Assembly: GCF_022012475.1 (NCBI RefSeq)
Contig: NZ_JAKLWS010000015.1
Coordinates: forward strand, 1 to 64,000
From: Rhodohalobacter sulfatireducens
GTDB taxonomy: Bacteria; Bacteroidota; Rhodothermia; Balneolales; Balneolaceae
Direction of reading: 5' to 3'
Length of the DNA: 64,000 nt
In this document: positions 53,028 through 62,498 of the stretch, piece after piece
Numbering within the stretch: position 1 is the first letter of the stretch
Layout: the number at the start of each line of letters is the position of its first letter
The notes under the pieces: model-generated
The model's input: the letters and a program-made list of their open reading frames with translations, nothing else
What the model was told of the DNA's origin: nothing
Database searches by the model: none
Program-made: the position numbers and the translations under genes

Positions 53028-54551
53028 ATGCCTGATAAAATTTCCATACCGGTTGAATGTAAACTATCTAGCGCAGAACAGTCGCGATCTATGGATTCCA
53101 ATACCATCAATGAATTTGGAATTGATGGTTTTACACTCATGGAATTGGCTGCTTCTTCAGCTGCTGAACAGATCAAAAAACTACAGGGAACCGGTAAATC
53201 TGGTTTATTTATCTGCGGAAAGGGAAATAATGCCGGCGACGCCCTTGCGGCAGCCCGTTATTTAATTAATGACACCCGGCACAACGCCACTTTCTTTTTT
53301 GTTTTGGGCGATGACGATCTCTCCCCCGATGCTGGAACGAATCTTTCACTTCTTCATAAATTGAAAAATTTTGGCGCTGACATTGAGTTCATAAAAGATC
53401 TGCAAGATCTTGATGAACAAGAGTTTGACTATGTAATAGATGGTATTTTCGGAACCGGACTCAACAGCGATCTTCGGGGAAATCTGCCCAACATTGTGCA
53501 GAGAATAAACTCATTTTCAAAACCGGTGTATTCGATGGATATCCCCTCCGGTTTACATGCGGATACCGGACAAATTCTCGGGAGCTGCATCAAAGCGGAT
53601 TACACCTTTACATTTGGATCAAACAAAATTGGTTTACACTGGAAGGATTCACGAAAATACACGGGTGAGGTTGTATTCTGCAATCTGCCGTTCCCATCAA
53701 CTTACAGGGAATGGGATGCCGTACTGATCAACCAAAAACTTGTGAACTCTATCCCTGTCATTGAACGAACAGCTCGTCACAAATACGATGGTGGTGTTGT
53801 TCATATTATGGCGGGATCTGAAGGATTAACCGGCGCAGCTATGATGGCCGCAAAAAGTGCCTGGAAACAGGGGGCCGGAGCTGTTTTTCTATACGCACCG
53901 AAGGCACTCCTGCCTACTTATGAATCCACCCTGCCAAATATCATTAAAATTGGCGTGGGTAATGATTCTGATACCATCTTTAAGAAAAAACATGCCGAGA
54001 TCATCAAGAGAAATATTCACAATAAACAAGGTGTATTGCTTGCCGGTCCGGGCATTGGAAGGAGTTCTGATACCGGTGCTTGCCTGGTTTCAGTGTTGAA
54101 GGAACAAGAAGGTCCCACCATCTTAGATGCTGATGCACTCTCATTCTGGGAAAATATTGAGTCCTCTGATATTCCAATGGCCCAAAAAAGGAAATGGTTG
54201 TTGACCCCCCATATCGGTGAAGCAACAAACTATCTTGGCGCAGAATTTAAAAATGATTACGAGAGATTTAAATGGGCTCAGAATTTTTCGAATCAATCTA
54301 AAGTGTCACTTCTCATTAAGGGTAACCCGACTTTTGTATCACTCCGGGATGGTAATAATTTTATAACAGGTTACGATACCTTCATCTTTTCAAGAGCTGG
54401 TTTTGGTGATGTTCTGTCCGGTGCTCTGGCAGCAAATATATCAATTTCACAAAATGTGGAACTTGCCACAGTTTCTTCACTTTACAGTGCATATAGACGT
54501 TCACAAGAATTTGGTGAAAGTGAGTCATTTGGCCCCGAACATTTACTATGA
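53028..54551 (+). CDS. nnr: Bifunctional NAD(P)HX epimerase / ADP-dependent dehydratase
   Basis: A 507-residue repair enzyme for damaged (hydrated) NAD(P)H. The N-terminal YjeF epimerase domain (about 1-220) shows FICGKGNNAGDALAAARYL and DGIFGTGLNSDL. The C-terminal carbohydrate-kinase-like domain (about 245-505) shows HIMAGSEGLTGAAMMAAKSA and the ATP/ADP signature AGFGDVLSGALAA. It follows proS by 3 nt and overlaps the VanZ-like gene by 4 nt. Confidence 0.95.
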   Translation: MPDKISIPVECKLSSAEQSRSMDSNTINEFGIDGFTLMELAASSAAEQIKKLQGTGKSGLFICGKGNNAGDALAAARYLINDTRHNATFFFVLGDDDLSPDAGTNLSLLHKLKNFGADIEFIKDLQDLDEQEFDYVIDGIFGTGLNSDLRGNLPNIVQRINSFSKPVYSMDIPSGLHADTGQILGSCIKADYTFTFGSNKIGLHWKDSRKYTGEVVFCNLPFPSTYREWDAVLINQKLVNSIPVIERTARHKYDGGVVHIMAGSEGLTGAAMMAAKSAWKQGAGAVFLYAPKALLPTYESTLPNIIKIGVGNDSDTIFKKKHAEIIKRNIHNKQGVLLAGPGIGRSSDTGACLVSVLKEQEGPTILDADALSFWENIESSDIPMAQKRKWLLTPHIGEATNYLGAEFKNDYERFKWAQNFSNQSKVSLLIKGNPTFVSLRDGNNFITGYDTFIFSRAGFGDVLSGALAANISISQNVELATVSSLYSAYRRSQEFGESESFGPEHLL

Positions 54552-54973
54552 TTGACAGAGCAATTCTCTACTGTCTGAAAAACAGGCAGCTCATAAAAAT
54601 TCTCCTAATTATAGCTACTCTGGTAACTCTGTTTTTCACGATGCTGCCACCTGAACGAATGGGTAGTTCTCAACTTTACAGTTACGACAAGTTAGGTCAC
54701 TTTCTAATATTTTTTGGATGGACACTGTTATTTGGCCTATTCATGTTTTCCAAAAAGCAAACTGAAATAAAGTTTATCCTGATATTTCTTATTGGTTCTT
54801 TATTTGGCATATCAATTGAGATTTTGCAGGGAATCCTACCGATTGGCAGAACAATGGATATGTATGACGCAGTCACAGATATTTTGGGAAGTTTTGTGGC
54901 AGTAGTCATCCTTTTTTTGATAAAACGAAGGTATTTAAGCGGTGAAATGGAGAAAGAACTAAAAAAAATATAA
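54548..54973 (+). CDS. VanZ-family membrane protein
   Basis: A 141-residue protein with four hydrophobic segments (about 16-33, 46-65, 73-92, 105-123). The VanZ pattern DKLGHFLIFFGWTLLFGL and SIEILQGILPIGRTMDMYDAVTDILGS is clear. Vancomycin-island VanZ raises teicoplanin resistance, but chromosomal homologues have no agreed role. Its start overlaps nnr by 4 nt (ATGA-type), so the two are translationally coupled. Confidence 0.85.
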   Translation: MIDRAILYCLKNRQLIKILLIIATLVTLFFTMLPPERMGSSQLYSYDKLGHFLIFFGWTLLFGLFMFSKKQTEIKFILIFLIGSLFGISIEILQGILPIGRTMDMYDAVTDILGSFVAVVILFLIKRRYLSGEMEKELKKI

Positions 54974-55071
54974 AAATAATATAAGAATGAACCTGACCGT
55001 TGGATAATTACATGAAAATGAATTATACTCTCAATTGTCTCTAAGTAATAGTAAACCACAAATAACGACCA

Positions 55072-55731
55072 ATGACTGAACGCAAGAAACCAGATGCCGA
55101 TTTAAGAAATTTCCACACGGTTTTTCTCGAACTTGGCCTACTTATCACACTGGTTATATTCATTATAGCTGTACGAATGGATATCACCAGTGCGGAACCA
55201 GAAGAGGTTCAACTCGAAGAACAGGAAGTGGTTGAGATGGAAGAGGTCATCAGGACCGAGCAAGTTGAAACTCCTCCACCTCCACCCAGACCACCCGTAC
55301 CCGTTGAAGTACCTAACGATGAAATTGTAGAAGATGTAGAGATCAACATTGGTGGTGATCTTGATTTAGGCGGACAACTTGATATGCCTCCTCCACCTCC
55401 ACCGGCTGAAGAAGATGAAGGAGAAGAAGACTTCTTTGTAGTTGTTGAACAGATGCCGGAATTAATCGGTGGACTTGGAGAACTTCAGAGCCAGATTAAG
55501 TATCCGGAAATGGCACGACGAGCCGGTATTGAAGGCCGTGTATACATCCAGTTTATTGTAAACGAGCAGGGCAATGTTGAAGATCCACGCGTTATACGTG
55601 GAATTGGAGGCGGAGCTGACGAAGAAGCTCTTCGTGTTGTACGCCAGGCGAAATTTAAGCCAGGAATGCAACGTGGACGACCCGTTCGTGTTCAGTACAG
55701 TTTACCGATCTTCTTCAGATTGCAGAACTAA
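55072..55731 (+). CDS. TonB-type energy transducer
   Basis: A 219-residue inner-membrane protein. One N-terminal helix (about 17-35: VFLELGLLITLVIFIIAV) is followed by a Glu- and Pro-rich rigid part (about 42-120, PPPPPRPPVPVEV and PPPPPPAEED) and the C-terminal TonB domain (about 140-219: YPEMARRAGIEGRVYIQFIV, FKPGMQRGRPVRVQYSLPI). It carries proton-motive energy from ExbBD to outer-membrane receptors. No exbB/exbD is in the window. A strong terminator follows. Confidence 0.93.
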   Translation: MTERKKPDADLRNFHTVFLELGLLITLVIFIIAVRMDITSAEPEEVQLEEQEVVEMEEVIRTEQVETPPPPPRPPVPVEVPNDEIVEDVEINIGGDLDLGGQLDMPPPPPPAEEDEGEEDFFVVVEQMPELIGGLGELQSQIKYPEMARRAGIEGRVYIQFIVNEQGNVEDPRVIRGIGGGADEEALRVVRQAKFKPGMQRGRPVRVQYSLPIFFRLQN

Positions 55732-55753
55732 CAGACTGATTTAGTAAGATTCT

Positions 55754-55791
55754 AAAAAAGGCACAATTGTTCACTCAATTGCGCCTTTTTT
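55754..55791 (+). terminator. Terminator after tonB
   Basis: AAAAAGGC-a-CAATTG/CAATTG-c-GCCTTTTT with loop ttcact and a T-run, 23 nt after the tonB stop. Confidence 0.85.
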
Positions 55792-55858
55792 ATTTGTAAT
55801 ATAATCCCAGTTTATTGACAAGAGGGTCGGGACGCATTTACTTATCAGAATTTATGAC

Positions 55859-56278
55859 CTACCCAACTTCATTCAGGACATCTACGAGGTTCTGGAACTC
55901 CACTATCTTTTTTGCCTTTCCCAGCTCTTCCCATTTTACCTCAGTAATACCCTCTTTGACTTCCGGGGAGAATTTATAATCCGAATCTTCAAATTTCATC
56001 AGATACCAGTGGGTGGTTTTCCCATATTTCTTCCCATCTGCCTTATACGTATGATAGGTATCACAAAGAAATTTTTCGATGGAAAGGTCTTCAGCTCCGA
56101 CCTCTTCTTCAACCTCACGAACAGCGCACTCTTCTATAGTTTCTCCATCTTCGAGTTTTCCTTTTGGTATATCCCAAAATCCATTTCGCTTAATTAATAG
56201 GACTTTTTTCGGGCTAGACCCTACATCGTAAAGCACACCGCCTGCTGCAATAACAGGTGTAATGTTGTTACTTGTCAT
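55859..56278 (-). CDS. Nudix hydrolase
   Basis: A 139-residue pyrophosphatase-fold protein with a complete Nudix box (GKLEDGETIEECAVREVEEEVG, x between Gly and the REVEEE run). I chose the ATG at 56278, which overlaps the end of the DUF1844 gene by 11 nt; a GTG at 56302 would add eight residues. Nudix enzymes cut nucleoside diphosphates linked to another moiety, and the substrate is unknown. It is coupled to the DUF1844 gene upstream. Confidence 0.88.
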   Translation of the reverse strand: MTSNNITPVIAAGGVLYDVGSSPKKVLLIKRNGFWDIPKGKLEDGETIEECAVREVEEEVGAEDLSIEKFLCDTYHTYKADGKKYGKTTHWYLMKFEDSDYKFSPEVKEGITEVKWEELGKAKKIVEFQNLVDVLNEVG

Positions 56279-56606
56279 CGGCTGAACCGGCTTCTTCTCC
56301 ACTATCTTTTTTCTTTTCGTCTGCGTAGTTGAGCCTGAGATTGGTTAGTGTTTGGCTCAAAAAATCATCCAGTTCCTTCGGCAGATTGCCTTCGGTAAAT
56401 TTATCAAGCATAACCAAGGTATCAATAGCATACTTGGCAGATTTCAAATCCCTCTCAATCTTGTCTGTAGCTGGGTTTTTTACTTTACCCATACCCATCA
56501 TAGCAATCTGTTCGTGCTGTTGAATCAGCATCATAAAAAGTAGCTGCTGCTGCTGATCGGGACTAAACTTTTCATTATTTGGAGATGTTTTTTCGTTCTC
56601 GCTCAT
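56268..56606 (-). CDS. DUF1844-family protein
   Basis: A 112-residue protein with the DUF1844 pattern: QQQQLLFMMLIQQHEQIAMMGMGKVKNP and AKYAIDTLVMLDKFTEGNL. It is mostly helical and ends in a charged tail (KKKDSGEEAGSADDK). The role is unknown. Homologues occur in many bacteria near cell-envelope or translation genes. Its stop overlaps the start of the Nudix gene. Confidence 0.85.
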   Translation of the reverse strand: MSENEKTSPNNEKFSPDQQQQLLFMMLIQQHEQIAMMGMGKVKNPATDKIERDLKSAKYAIDTLVMLDKFTEGNLPKELDDFLSQTLTNLRLNYADEKKKDSGEEAGSADDK

Positions 56607-56706
56607 GTCAGTTAAATATTTATTTAAGTTTAGATTTATATACGCTGAAAAGTAAAAGAGTTTGTATACTTAACATTCATCAAAAATAAGAAAACGAACA
56701 GACTTA

Positions 56707-57918
56707 ATGGCAATAATTCACCCATTTAAAGGTTGGCTGCCCAAACCAGAAAAAGCAGACGAAGTAGCCAGCGTCCCCTATGATGTAATCAGTACCGAAG
56801 AAGCCGACGAGATGGCCAAGGATAAACCTTTTAGTTTCCTTCACGTTATTCGTCCTGAAATTGACCTTCCTGAAGGAACAGCTTTTAATGACGAATCCGT
56901 TTATGAAAAAGGAGCGGAAAATTTGAAAAATCTCCTTCGGTCAGACCTTTATGAACAAGATTCTAAATCTGCCATCTACATCTACCAGTTAGAAACGGAC
57001 GATCATACCCAAACCGGTGTTTTTACGTGTGCTTCAGTGGAAGATTATGATAATGATGTTATTCTGAAACATGAACTCACCCGGCCTGATAAAGAAGATG
57101 ACCGAACCCGGCACATACTTACGCAGGAAGCTCATGCCGAACCGGTGATGCTTACATTTAAAGATACAGAAGATATTGCTTTTCACATTCAGAAAGTGAC
57201 GATGACTTCTGAACCTTTCATCGAGCATACGGGCGATGACGGAGTTACTCACAAAATCTGGAAGTCTTTTTCGACTGTTGATTTTGTGAAGGGCTTCTCA
57301 AATATCGAAAATCTATACATTGCAGACGGTCACCATCGCTGCAAAAGTGCGTCACGTGTTGCGGAAATGCTTAGAAATAAAAGAAAAACATTTCCCGGAG
57401 AATCTGAATTTGAGTACTTCCCGGTCGTGCTGTTCCCGATGGACCAGATGAGAATTCTACCTTATAACCGGGTTTTGAAGAACGTATCAGATGAAACCTT
57501 TGACAAACTTGTTGAAAAGTTTGGTGCTGAGAAAACAACTTCAAAAGAGCCGGAACAGAAAGGTGTAATCAACCTCTATTACAAAGGTGACTGGTGGGAA
57601 ATGAATCTGCCTGAAGCCAAAGATGACAAGGTTGCTTCATCACTGGATGCCGCTATCTTGCAAGATCAGATCTTAAACCCTTTTTTCAACATTGAAAACC
57701 CACGAACTGACAAGAAAATCAATTTTGTTGGAGGAATCCGGGGTACGAAGGAACTTGAAAAAGTTGTTGATTCCGGAAAATACGATTTAGCAATCAGTAT
57801 GTATCCCACAAGTATACAGGAATTGGTAGACGTATCAGACCAGGGAGAATTGATGCCTCCAAAATCAACCTGGTTTGAGCCCAAATTAAAATCAGGATTA
57901 ATCATACACACATTTTAA
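56707..57918 (+). CDS. DUF1015-family protein
   Basis: A 403-residue cytoplasmic protein with the family start HPFKGWLPKPEKADEVASVPYDVIS and the DGHHRCKSASRVAE segment near 206. DUF1015 proteins commonly neighbour the serine-biosynthesis genes serC and serA and are thought to have a role in that pathway or in phosphate chemistry. serC follows after 7 nt. Function is not settled. Confidence 0.9.
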   Translation: MAIIHPFKGWLPKPEKADEVASVPYDVISTEEADEMAKDKPFSFLHVIRPEIDLPEGTAFNDESVYEKGAENLKNLLRSDLYEQDSKSAIYIYQLETDDHTQTGVFTCASVEDYDNDVILKHELTRPDKEDDRTRHILTQEAHAEPVMLTFKDTEDIAFHIQKVTMTSEPFIEHTGDDGVTHKIWKSFSTVDFVKGFSNIENLYIADGHHRCKSASRVAEMLRNKRKTFPGESEFEYFPVVLFPMDQMRILPYNRVLKNVSDETFDKLVEKFGAEKTTSKEPEQKGVINLYYKGDWWEMNLPEAKDDKVASSLDAAILQDQILNPFFNIENPRTDKKINFVGGIRGTKELEKVVDSGKYDLAISMYPTSIQELVDVSDQGELMPPKSTWFEPKLKSGLIIHTF

Positions 57919-57925
57919 AATAATC

Positions 57926-59005
57926 ATGAACAGAGTACACAATTTTAGCGCAGGACCGGCAACACTTCCCGTTTCGGTCTTAGAAAAAGCACAATCTGAA
58001 TTAACCAATTACAAAGGCAAAGGGGCTTCCATCATGGAGATGAGCCACCGAAGCACGGAGTATAAAGAAGTAAACGACCAGGCTGTAGCACGTCTGAAAG
58101 AACTGACCGGGGCTGGTGATGACTGGGAAGTTCTTTTCTTGCAGGGTGGAGCCAGCACACAGTTTTTAATGGCGCCTTTTAACTTTTTAAGCGAAGACCA
58201 AACTGCCGATTATATTGATACAGGCTCGTGGTCTGCAAAGGCAATTAAAGAAGCCAAGCTTTTTGGGAGTGTTTATGTTCCGTTTTCAAGCAAAGACAAA
58301 AACTACACACGGATTCCAACAAACGAGGAACTGAATTCGTCTGATGATGCTATTTATACGCACTTCACCAGCAACAATACTATTTTTGGAACTCAATTCC
58401 AGGCAGAACCCGAAACCGATGGGTCACTTTTAGTATGTGATGCATCTTCTGATTTTCTCTCACGGCCCATTGATATTGACAAATATGGGTTGATTTATGC
58501 CGGAGCTCAGAAGAACCTGGGACCTGCCGGTGTTACTGTTGTAATGATTCGGAAATCACTCATGGAGAAGCAGAAGTCAGTAGCTCTTCCAACCATGATG
58601 AATTACCAAACTCACATCGATAAGATTTTTAACACACCCCCCGTATTTGCTGTCTACATGGTGAATTATGTTCTGGAGTGGGTTCAGGAGAAGGGGGGAG
58701 TTTCTTACTTTGAAGAGTTCAACACCAAAAAAGCTGATCTACTTTATTCCGAGATCGATAAAGATGAGTTCTATCATGGAACAGTCGAAAAAGATTCCCG
58801 ATCAAAAATGAACGTGACTTTCAGAATCAAGGATGAAAACCTTGAACAAACATTTCTGTCTGAAGCGGCAGAAAGCGGTCTTGTTGCACTGAAAGGACAC
58901 AGAAGTGTAGGTGGAATTCGAGCGAGCATCTACAACGCCTGTGAGTACGACAGTGTAAAAACGCTAGTGGATTTCATGCAGGAATTCCGAAATAATAACG
59001 GGTAA
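57926..59005 (+). CDS. serC: Phosphoserine aminotransferase
   Basis: A 359-residue PLP-dependent aminotransferase that makes phosphoserine from 3-phosphohydroxypyruvate with glutamate. Visible are HNFSAGPATLP at the N-terminus, LFLQGGASTQFLMAP, the PLP lysine in AGAQKNLGPAG (near 201) and GHRSVGGIRASIYNA at the C-terminus. It is 7 nt behind the DUF1015 gene. serA and serB are not in the window. Confidence 0.96.
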   Translation: MNRVHNFSAGPATLPVSVLEKAQSELTNYKGKGASIMEMSHRSTEYKEVNDQAVARLKELTGAGDDWEVLFLQGGASTQFLMAPFNFLSEDQTADYIDTGSWSAKAIKEAKLFGSVYVPFSSKDKNYTRIPTNEELNSSDDAIYTHFTSNNTIFGTQFQAEPETDGSLLVCDASSDFLSRPIDIDKYGLIYAGAQKNLGPAGVTVVMIRKSLMEKQKSVALPTMMNYQTHIDKIFNTPPVFAVYMVNYVLEWVQEKGGVSYFEEFNTKKADLLYSEIDKDEFYHGTVEKDSRSKMNVTFRIKDENLEQTFLSEAAESGLVALKGHRSVGGIRASIYNACEYDSVKTLVDFMQEFRNNNG

Positions 59006-59010
59006 AAACT

Positions 59011-59117
59011 CCCCCTTCGAAGGGGGAAAGAATCGACGACGTTGATTCAGGGGGATGACTCTCTTAGCCTTAATTCGGTTTGTAAATAGTTATTCGTTAA
59101 AAATTTTGTCATCCCCC
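59011..59117. repeat. CCCCCTTNGAAGGGGG repeat, copy 2
   Basis: CCCCCTTCGAAGGGGG (59011-59026), AATCGAC-gac-GTTGATT, AGGGGGATGAC and its complement GTCATCCCCC (59108-59117). The order and spacing are the same as in 20818-20922. Confidence 0.75.
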
Positions 59118-59280
59118 ATTGCCCACTTCAAAGGGGGACACTTCTAATTTCGGGATAGCGCGAGCAGCCTGTCCCAAAATGTCGGGATCTCGCTCGTGCT
59201 TTCTTTTTTTGGCACAAGCCAGACGCTTGCGCCATTAAATTCCGTAAGGTCCACGCAGAGTTCGTTTCGCTTTACTGAAG

Positions 59281-59373
59281 CATGGTATTTCTTTTTAAGT
59301 TGAACAAGTATAAGCGATTTCAATTCATTATATGCTGATTTCCATTTCTTTGATCAGCAAAAGAAATACCATG
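59281..59373. repeat. Nested inverted repeat near the rhomboid 3' end
   Basis: Perfect 15-bp arms CATGGTATTTCTTTT (59281-59295) and AAAAGAAATACCATG (59359-59373). Inside, TGCTGAT/ATCAGCA (59333-59339 with 59353-59359) and a competing ATTTCTTT/AAAGAAAT hairpin share bases. 59118-59280 contains a decayed CAAG...GCTTGCG-type palindrome and no gene. Confidence 0.6.
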
Positions 59374-59382
59374 TTTTTTTGT

Positions 59383-59985
59383 TTACAGAAGTCCAAGAAT
59401 CGTCAAAATATGATCGATGCTGTTGGGCACGAAGAACAGCAGGTATAGAATCCCCCAAATGGCCCCGGCAATATGAGCTTCATGGTTTATTTTCATAGAA
59501 CCTTTTTGTCCCTCATAAATACTGTATGCCAGGAAAGCGGCTCCAAAAAGCCATGCAGGAATAGGAATGGGCAGTAGGAGAAGTATTAATTTCTCCGTCG
59601 GGAAAACAAATATGTAACTAAATAGAACAGCCTCTACAGCCCCTGATGCTCCTAACGTTGCATAACTCGGATTATCCCTGTGAAATAAAAAAGAGGGAAT
59701 TGATGAAACTGCAAGTCCGCTTATATAAAGTGCTAAAAAGTGGTAAACACCTAGAACTTGCTCCATCACCGAGCCAAAAAAGAAGAGAACAAACATATTA
59801 ACCAAAAGATGAGCCAGGCTTCCGTGCAAAAAACCTGAACTAATCACTTCATACCAGCTGTTTTTTCTCACCGTTCGATACGGGCGAAGCATTCCTAATT
59901 CGTAAATTTTTTCATTTCCATAAAGAGCTATCAAAGAGATTACGCAGGTTATGCCAATTAGAATAATTGTAACTGATATTGTCAT
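59383..59985 (-). CDS. Rhomboid intramembrane serine protease
   Basis: A 200-residue six-helix rhomboid with the catalytic Ser in GASGAV (near 113) and the catalytic His in HEAHIAGAIWG (near 169). The NMFVLFFFGSVME helix and EVISSGFLHGSLAHLLVN loop are family hallmarks. It cleaves membrane proteins within or near the bilayer. Length and motifs are complete. It is convergent with the serC side and separated from it by repeats. Confidence 0.93.
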   Translation of the reverse strand: MTISVTIILIGITCVISLIALYGNEKIYELGMLRPYRTVRKNSWYEVISSGFLHGSLAHLLVNMFVLFFFGSVMEQVLGVYHFLALYISGLAVSSIPSFLFHRDNPSYATLGASGAVEAVLFSYIFVFPTEKLILLLLPIPIPAWLFGAAFLAYSIYEGQKGSMKINHEAHIAGAIWGILYLLFFVPNSIDHILTILGLL

Positions 59986-60110
59986 TAGGAGATTTAAAAC
60001 AATTTGTTAATCGAATATGAGTTTATAGGTCAATAAGTCCTATATTTTTACCGTGTATAAGATAAAGACTTCTGCAATCCAGAGCCCAAAATATCATCTG
60101 TAGCCGTAAC

Positions 60111-60782
60111 ATGTCAGTAAAACATTCAAAAATCACACTTGCTATTTTGATGGTTGTTCTTTTGCTGATCACTTCATCCTGTGGGGTTATCCGGCGTTCA
60201 TCACCTCCTGAACTATCCGGATCGGGACGAATTATTGGAAGTGGCATCGCCAGCTGGTACGGCCCTAATTTTCATGGTAAACTCACAGCCAATGGCGAAC
60301 GGTATAACATGAATGATTACACCGCGGCTCACAAAACACTGCCTTTCAATACGATGGTACGGGTTGATAATGTTGAAAATGGGAAATCAGTCGTGGTAAG
60401 AATTAATGATCGCGGACCTTACATCGACAACCGAATCATCGATCTCTCAAGAAAGGCGGCACGACAGATCGACATGATAGGTTCGGGTACTGCTAGCGTA
60501 CGCCTGTCCGTTATGCGTGAAGGAGATCGGCCGATTGATCAGCAAAATATCAGCAGCTCAGAAACCTTTACCATTCAGCTTGCTGCTTTTGAGAGTGAGT
60601 CGGAAGCCAACGCCAAATCAAGTGAGATAACAAACTCAAGAGTTGAAAAAGTAAATGTGGAAGGCCGAACAATTTTCCGAGTTTACTATGGAACTTATTC
60701 CAATCCTCAAAATGCTAAAGTCGACCTTGATCGGCTTAATAACAAAGGTATTGAAGGTTTTGTAAAACAGGTTGAGAATTAA
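60111..60782 (+). CDS. rlpA: RlpA-family lytic transglycosylase-like lipoprotein with SPOR domain
   Basis: A 223-residue lipoprotein (signal ending TSSCG, Cys near 24). The double-psi beta-barrel (about 43-135) has GIASWYGPNFHGKLTANGERYN, DYTAAHKTLPFNT and IND RGPY-type residues with the catalytic Asp region. A C-terminal SPOR domain (about 147-223: SETFTIQLAAFESESEANA) binds denuded peptidoglycan. It acts at the outer membrane or septum and is divergent from the rhomboid gene. Confidence 0.94.
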   Translation: MSVKHSKITLAILMVVLLLITSSCGVIRRSSPPELSGSGRIIGSGIASWYGPNFHGKLTANGERYNMNDYTAAHKTLPFNTMVRVDNVENGKSVVVRINDRGPYIDNRIIDLSRKAARQIDMIGSGTASVRLSVMREGDRPIDQQNISSSETFTIQLAAFESESEANAKSSEITNSRVEKVNVEGRTIFRVYYGTYSNPQNAKVDLDRLNNKGIEGFVKQVEN

Positions 60783-60990
60783 AGTACTCTCCTTTTGAGT
60801 GGACACAGGCGGTAAAGCGTTTAGCTCGACCATCAGAGAAGTGTTTATAAACTTATAATTGGAGTCTACACCATCCCCAACCGCCCACTTCAAAAAGAAA
60901 TTCTATTAGCCATTCAAAAAAAATCGCTAATTTGGATTGATTCACTTCGTATTTTGGTTTGTAAGGGCGAACTAAAAAGAAAGTTGGTGT

Positions 60991-62469
60991 ATGAAGAAAG
61001 ATATTATCGTTATCGGAAGTGGTTTTGGAGGCCTGGGAGCTGCCTCGAGACTACTCTCACAAGGGCACAATGTTACAATTTTTGAGAAAAGAGATAAACC
61101 CGGTGGACGGGCTTATGTATATGAGATCGATGGATTTAAATTCGATGGAGGCCCTACCGTTATTACAGCTCCTTTTATGTTTGATGACATTTTTGAAGCA
61201 GCCGGGAAGAAGAGAGAAAATTACATAGAGTTTGTACCTTGTAATCCATTTTACAGGATTTTTGATCACAAAGGAGGTCAGTTCGACTATAATGACGATC
61301 ACGAATTTACTCTCGAAGAGATCAAGAAACGAAATCCTAAAGACGCCAAAGGATACGAGAAATTTCTAAAAACCACGAAAGCCATATTCGACAAGGGTTT
61401 TGTTGAATTAGCCGATAAGCCATTTCTAAAATTTACGGATATGCTGAAAGTGGCTCCCGACCTGATCAAACTACAATCCTATAAAACAGTTTATAAGTAC
61501 GTTTCCCAGTTCATTAAAGATGAGTTTCTAAGGCGATGTTTTTCATTTCATCCGCTGCTTGTGGGTGGAAATCCGTTTGATACAACATCTATCTATGCAA
61601 TGATCCATTACCTTGAACGTGAGTGGGGAGTACACTATGCATTGGGTGGAACCGGGTCAATTGTTGAAGCTCTGTGCAAATTGATTGAGGAACAGGGCGG
61701 CAAAATCCATCTGAGTTCTGAAATTGAAGAGATACTGGTTGAAAATGGAAAAGCAACGGGTGTTCGTCTAAAAAATGGGGATATTCACATGGCAGATGCA
61801 GTGGTATCAAATGCGGATGTTGCCTTCACCTATAAAAATCTAATCAACCCAAAACACCGAAAAAAATATACTGCCCGGAAGATCGAACGAACCAAGTACA
61901 GCATGTCTCTATTTGTGATCTACTTCGGGACGAAAAAACGGTATCTCGACTCCGGCCTGGCTCACCATAATATCATTTTGGGTGAACGCTATAAAGGACT
62001 TCTGGAAGATATCTTCCACAAAAAATACCTGGCGGAGGATTTTTCTTTGTATTTACATATGCCAACCATCACAGATCCCTCGATGGCACCGGATGGTCAT
62101 GAGGCATTTTATGTGCTTTCTCCTGTCCCCCATCTCGACAGCGGAACTGACTGGAATGAGATGACCCCCAAGTATCGCGATGCCATTATGAATTTTCTTG
62201 AAGAAAACTATCTTCCAGACCTTCAGGAAAATATCGTGGCGGAACATACTATCGATCCGCTTCATTTTAAAAACACACTCAACAGTTACAAGGGGTCTGC
62301 ATTTTCGGTTGAGCCGATCTTAACTCAATCCGCTTGGTTTAGGCCCCACAACAGATCAGAAGACGTGGACGAGCTTTACTTTGTGGGAGCAGGCACTCAT
62401 CCCGGTGCGGGACTTCCGGGAGTGCTGTCCTCAGCCAAAATTGCAGAGAATTTGATCGGTAAAGCCTGA
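60991..62469 (+). CDS. crtI: Phytoene desaturase (CrtI family)
   Basis: A 492-residue FAD flavoprotein. The N-terminal FAD site is [17 protein letters not shown] (residues 8-24), with [14 protein letters not shown] after it. The C-terminal family signature is [16 protein letters not shown]. CrtI adds double bonds to phytoene to make neurosporene or lycopene, or related substrates such as diapophytoene. No phytoene synthase is in the window, so the exact product is open. A plus-strand gene, probably its own unit. Confidence 0.92.
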   Translation: MKKDIIVIGSGFGGLGAASRLLSQGHNVTIFEKRDKPGGRAYVYEIDGFKFDGGPTVITAPFMFDDIFEAAGKKRENYIEFVPCNPFYRIFDHKGGQFDYNDDHEFTLEEIKKRNPKDAKGYEKFLKTTKAIFDKGFVELADKPFLKFTDMLKVAPDLIKLQSYKTVYKYVSQFIKDEFLRRCFSFHPLLVGGNPFDTTSIYAMIHYLEREWGVHYALGGTGSIVEALCKLIEEQGGKIHLSSEIEEILVENGKATGVRLKNGDIHMADAVVSNADVAFTYKNLINPKHRKKYTARKIERTKYSMSLFVIYFGTKKRYLDSGLAHHNIILGERYKGLLEDIFHKKYLAEDFSLYLHMPTITDPSMAPDGHEAFYVLSPVPHLDSGTDWNEMTPKYRDAIMNFLEENYLPDLQENIVAEHTIDPLHFKNTLNSYKGSAFSVEPILTQSAWFRPHNRSEDVDELYFVGAGTHPGAGLPGVLSSAKIAENLIGKA

Positions 62470-62498
62470 GGTTCTGGTTAAAAAAACTCGATATAGAA

